NCBI GenBank assembly: GCA_964611635.1
Contig: CAZTAS010000006.1
Span: forward strand, 1 to 52,523
Reading direction: 5' to 3'
Length of the DNA stretch: 52,523 bases
From: JAFDED01 sp964611635
GTDB taxonomy: Bacteria; Desulfobacterota; JAFDED01
Shown: one piece after another, positions 52,182 through 52,523 of the stretch
How positions within the stretch are numbered: the first letter of the stretch is position 1
Layout of the letters: every line of letters starts with the position of its first letter
The notes under the pieces: model-generated
Seen by the model: only the letters and a program-made list of their open reading frames with translations
What the model was told of the DNA's origin: nothing
The model's database searches: none
Translations under genes and position numbers: made by a program

Positions 52182-52255
52182 TCCTCCCTAGAAAATTTCT
52201 GTTTCACTTTATTTTCATCATTCGTTGTAGCCCAAAGGGCTATGAGTAACTCCTT
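52182..52255 (-). promoter_or_regulatory. 74-nt conserved leader, copy B
   Basis: Read on the minus strand it starts AAGGAGTTACTCATAGCCC, forms an AGCCC-TTT-GGGCT hairpin, and ends in AGGGAGGA, which serves as ribosome-binding site seven bases before the ATG at 52175. It has the same length and about 80% identity to the leader at 30396-30469 before the BON-domain lipoprotein gene. Confidence 0.6.
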
Positions 52256-52373
52256 GCGTTTCGAGAGTCATGTCGTTCGATCTCGAAGATTTCAGAATCA
52301 AACTTTTTATCGCCCTGCTACCCAGCCGGTACATCTCCGGGCTACCCATACAAGGGGTGAGAGATGAATGATA

Positions 52374-52523
52374 TTACCTGGAGGGAAGCTCTATAAACTC
52401 CAGGTTGTTATCATTAGGATCGACCAAGAACACCAAGCCGCCCTTGTTGGGGCCGGCGTTCACGGTCTCTGGCTCACATTCCCCCGCACCAGTAGCCCAA
52501 AACTGTTGCCTGTTGACTCAGGC
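52374..52523 (-). CDS. C-terminal part of a VOC (glyoxalase-like) protein, incomplete
   Basis: Reading left from the window edge, the frame gives NAGPNKGGLVFLVDPNDNNLEFIELPSR and a stop. The VDP-x-D-N-x-LEF motif is the C-terminal signature of vicinal-oxygen-chelate proteins, where Glu is a metal ligand. A TGA occurs in the same frame about seven bases from the edge, so either the gene has a frameshift nearby or it is decayed. The start lies outside the window. Function cannot be narrowed. Confidence 0.5.

Noticed and set aside
50571..52367. A 598-codon open frame on the plus strand antisense to the secreted protein gene
   Set aside because: It is an antisense shadow of a GC-rich gene. Its translation is biased to His, Arg, Val and Gly, has no domain, and the minus-strand frame has a signal peptide, repeats and a good ribosome-binding site.

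Overview
The window looks like a chromosomal segment of a strictly anaerobic bacterium, most probably a Desulfobacterota (former Deltaproteobacteria) lineage of the sulfate-reducing or syntrophic type. This is an inference from gene content: a long heterodisulfide-reductase-like (Hdr), Flx and NuoEF-like electron-transfer operon, a ferredoxin-dependent 2-oxoacid oxidoreductase, a PilS/PilR-type two-component pair, and tricarboxylate (Tct) and peptide uptake operons. No rRNA, CRISPR array or intact transposase is present.

Layout. Positions 1-9000 carry mostly minus-strand genes: a restriction-enzyme fragment, a sigma-54 response regulator with its membrane histidine kinase, an MFS transporter, a PAS protein with two degenerate receiver domains, and a ferredoxin-like protein. 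Positions 9000-10900 are a repeat-rich scar with paired hairpins, a decayed transposon-type ORF and a MITE-like inverted-repeat element. Positions 10.9-14.6 kb hold tatB-tatC, a secreted modular protein and a zinc-ribbon protein. At 15.05 kb lies the 3' half of a tRNA-Arg followed by its terminator, which looks like an attachment-site scar.

Positions 16.1-29.9 kb are the centrepiece: twelve co-directional, often overlapping genes. A NuoE/NuoF/NuoG-like NADH module with its own HdrA-like and MvhD-like proteins is joined to a complete HdrABC-FlxABCD set with a double-length HdrA. The likely job is flavin-based coupling of NADH, ferredoxin and a thiol/disulfide or other low-potential acceptor. 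Positions 30-38 kb hold a BON-domain lipoprotein and a peptide-uptake locus: two intact M24 peptidases, one decayed M24 copy, a binding protein and two permeases, with no ATPase gene. Positions 38-40.8 kb hold a second modular secreted protein and a dead GntR regulator. Positions 41.2-43.9 kb are a korABDC operon, which could deliver reduced ferredoxin to the Hdr system. Positions 44-48.4 kb hold a pentapeptide-repeat membrane protein and tctCBA. The right end has a YafK-like L,D-transpeptidase, a third modular secreted protein and the end of a VOC-family gene.

Non-coding signals of note: a 74-nt leader shared by two distant secreted-protein genes, an exact 40-nt palindrome that falls on a misleading start codon inside the big operon, a related hairpin at that operon's end, and a palindrome overlapping the tctC ribosome-binding site. 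All functions are inferred from sequence motifs read by eye.
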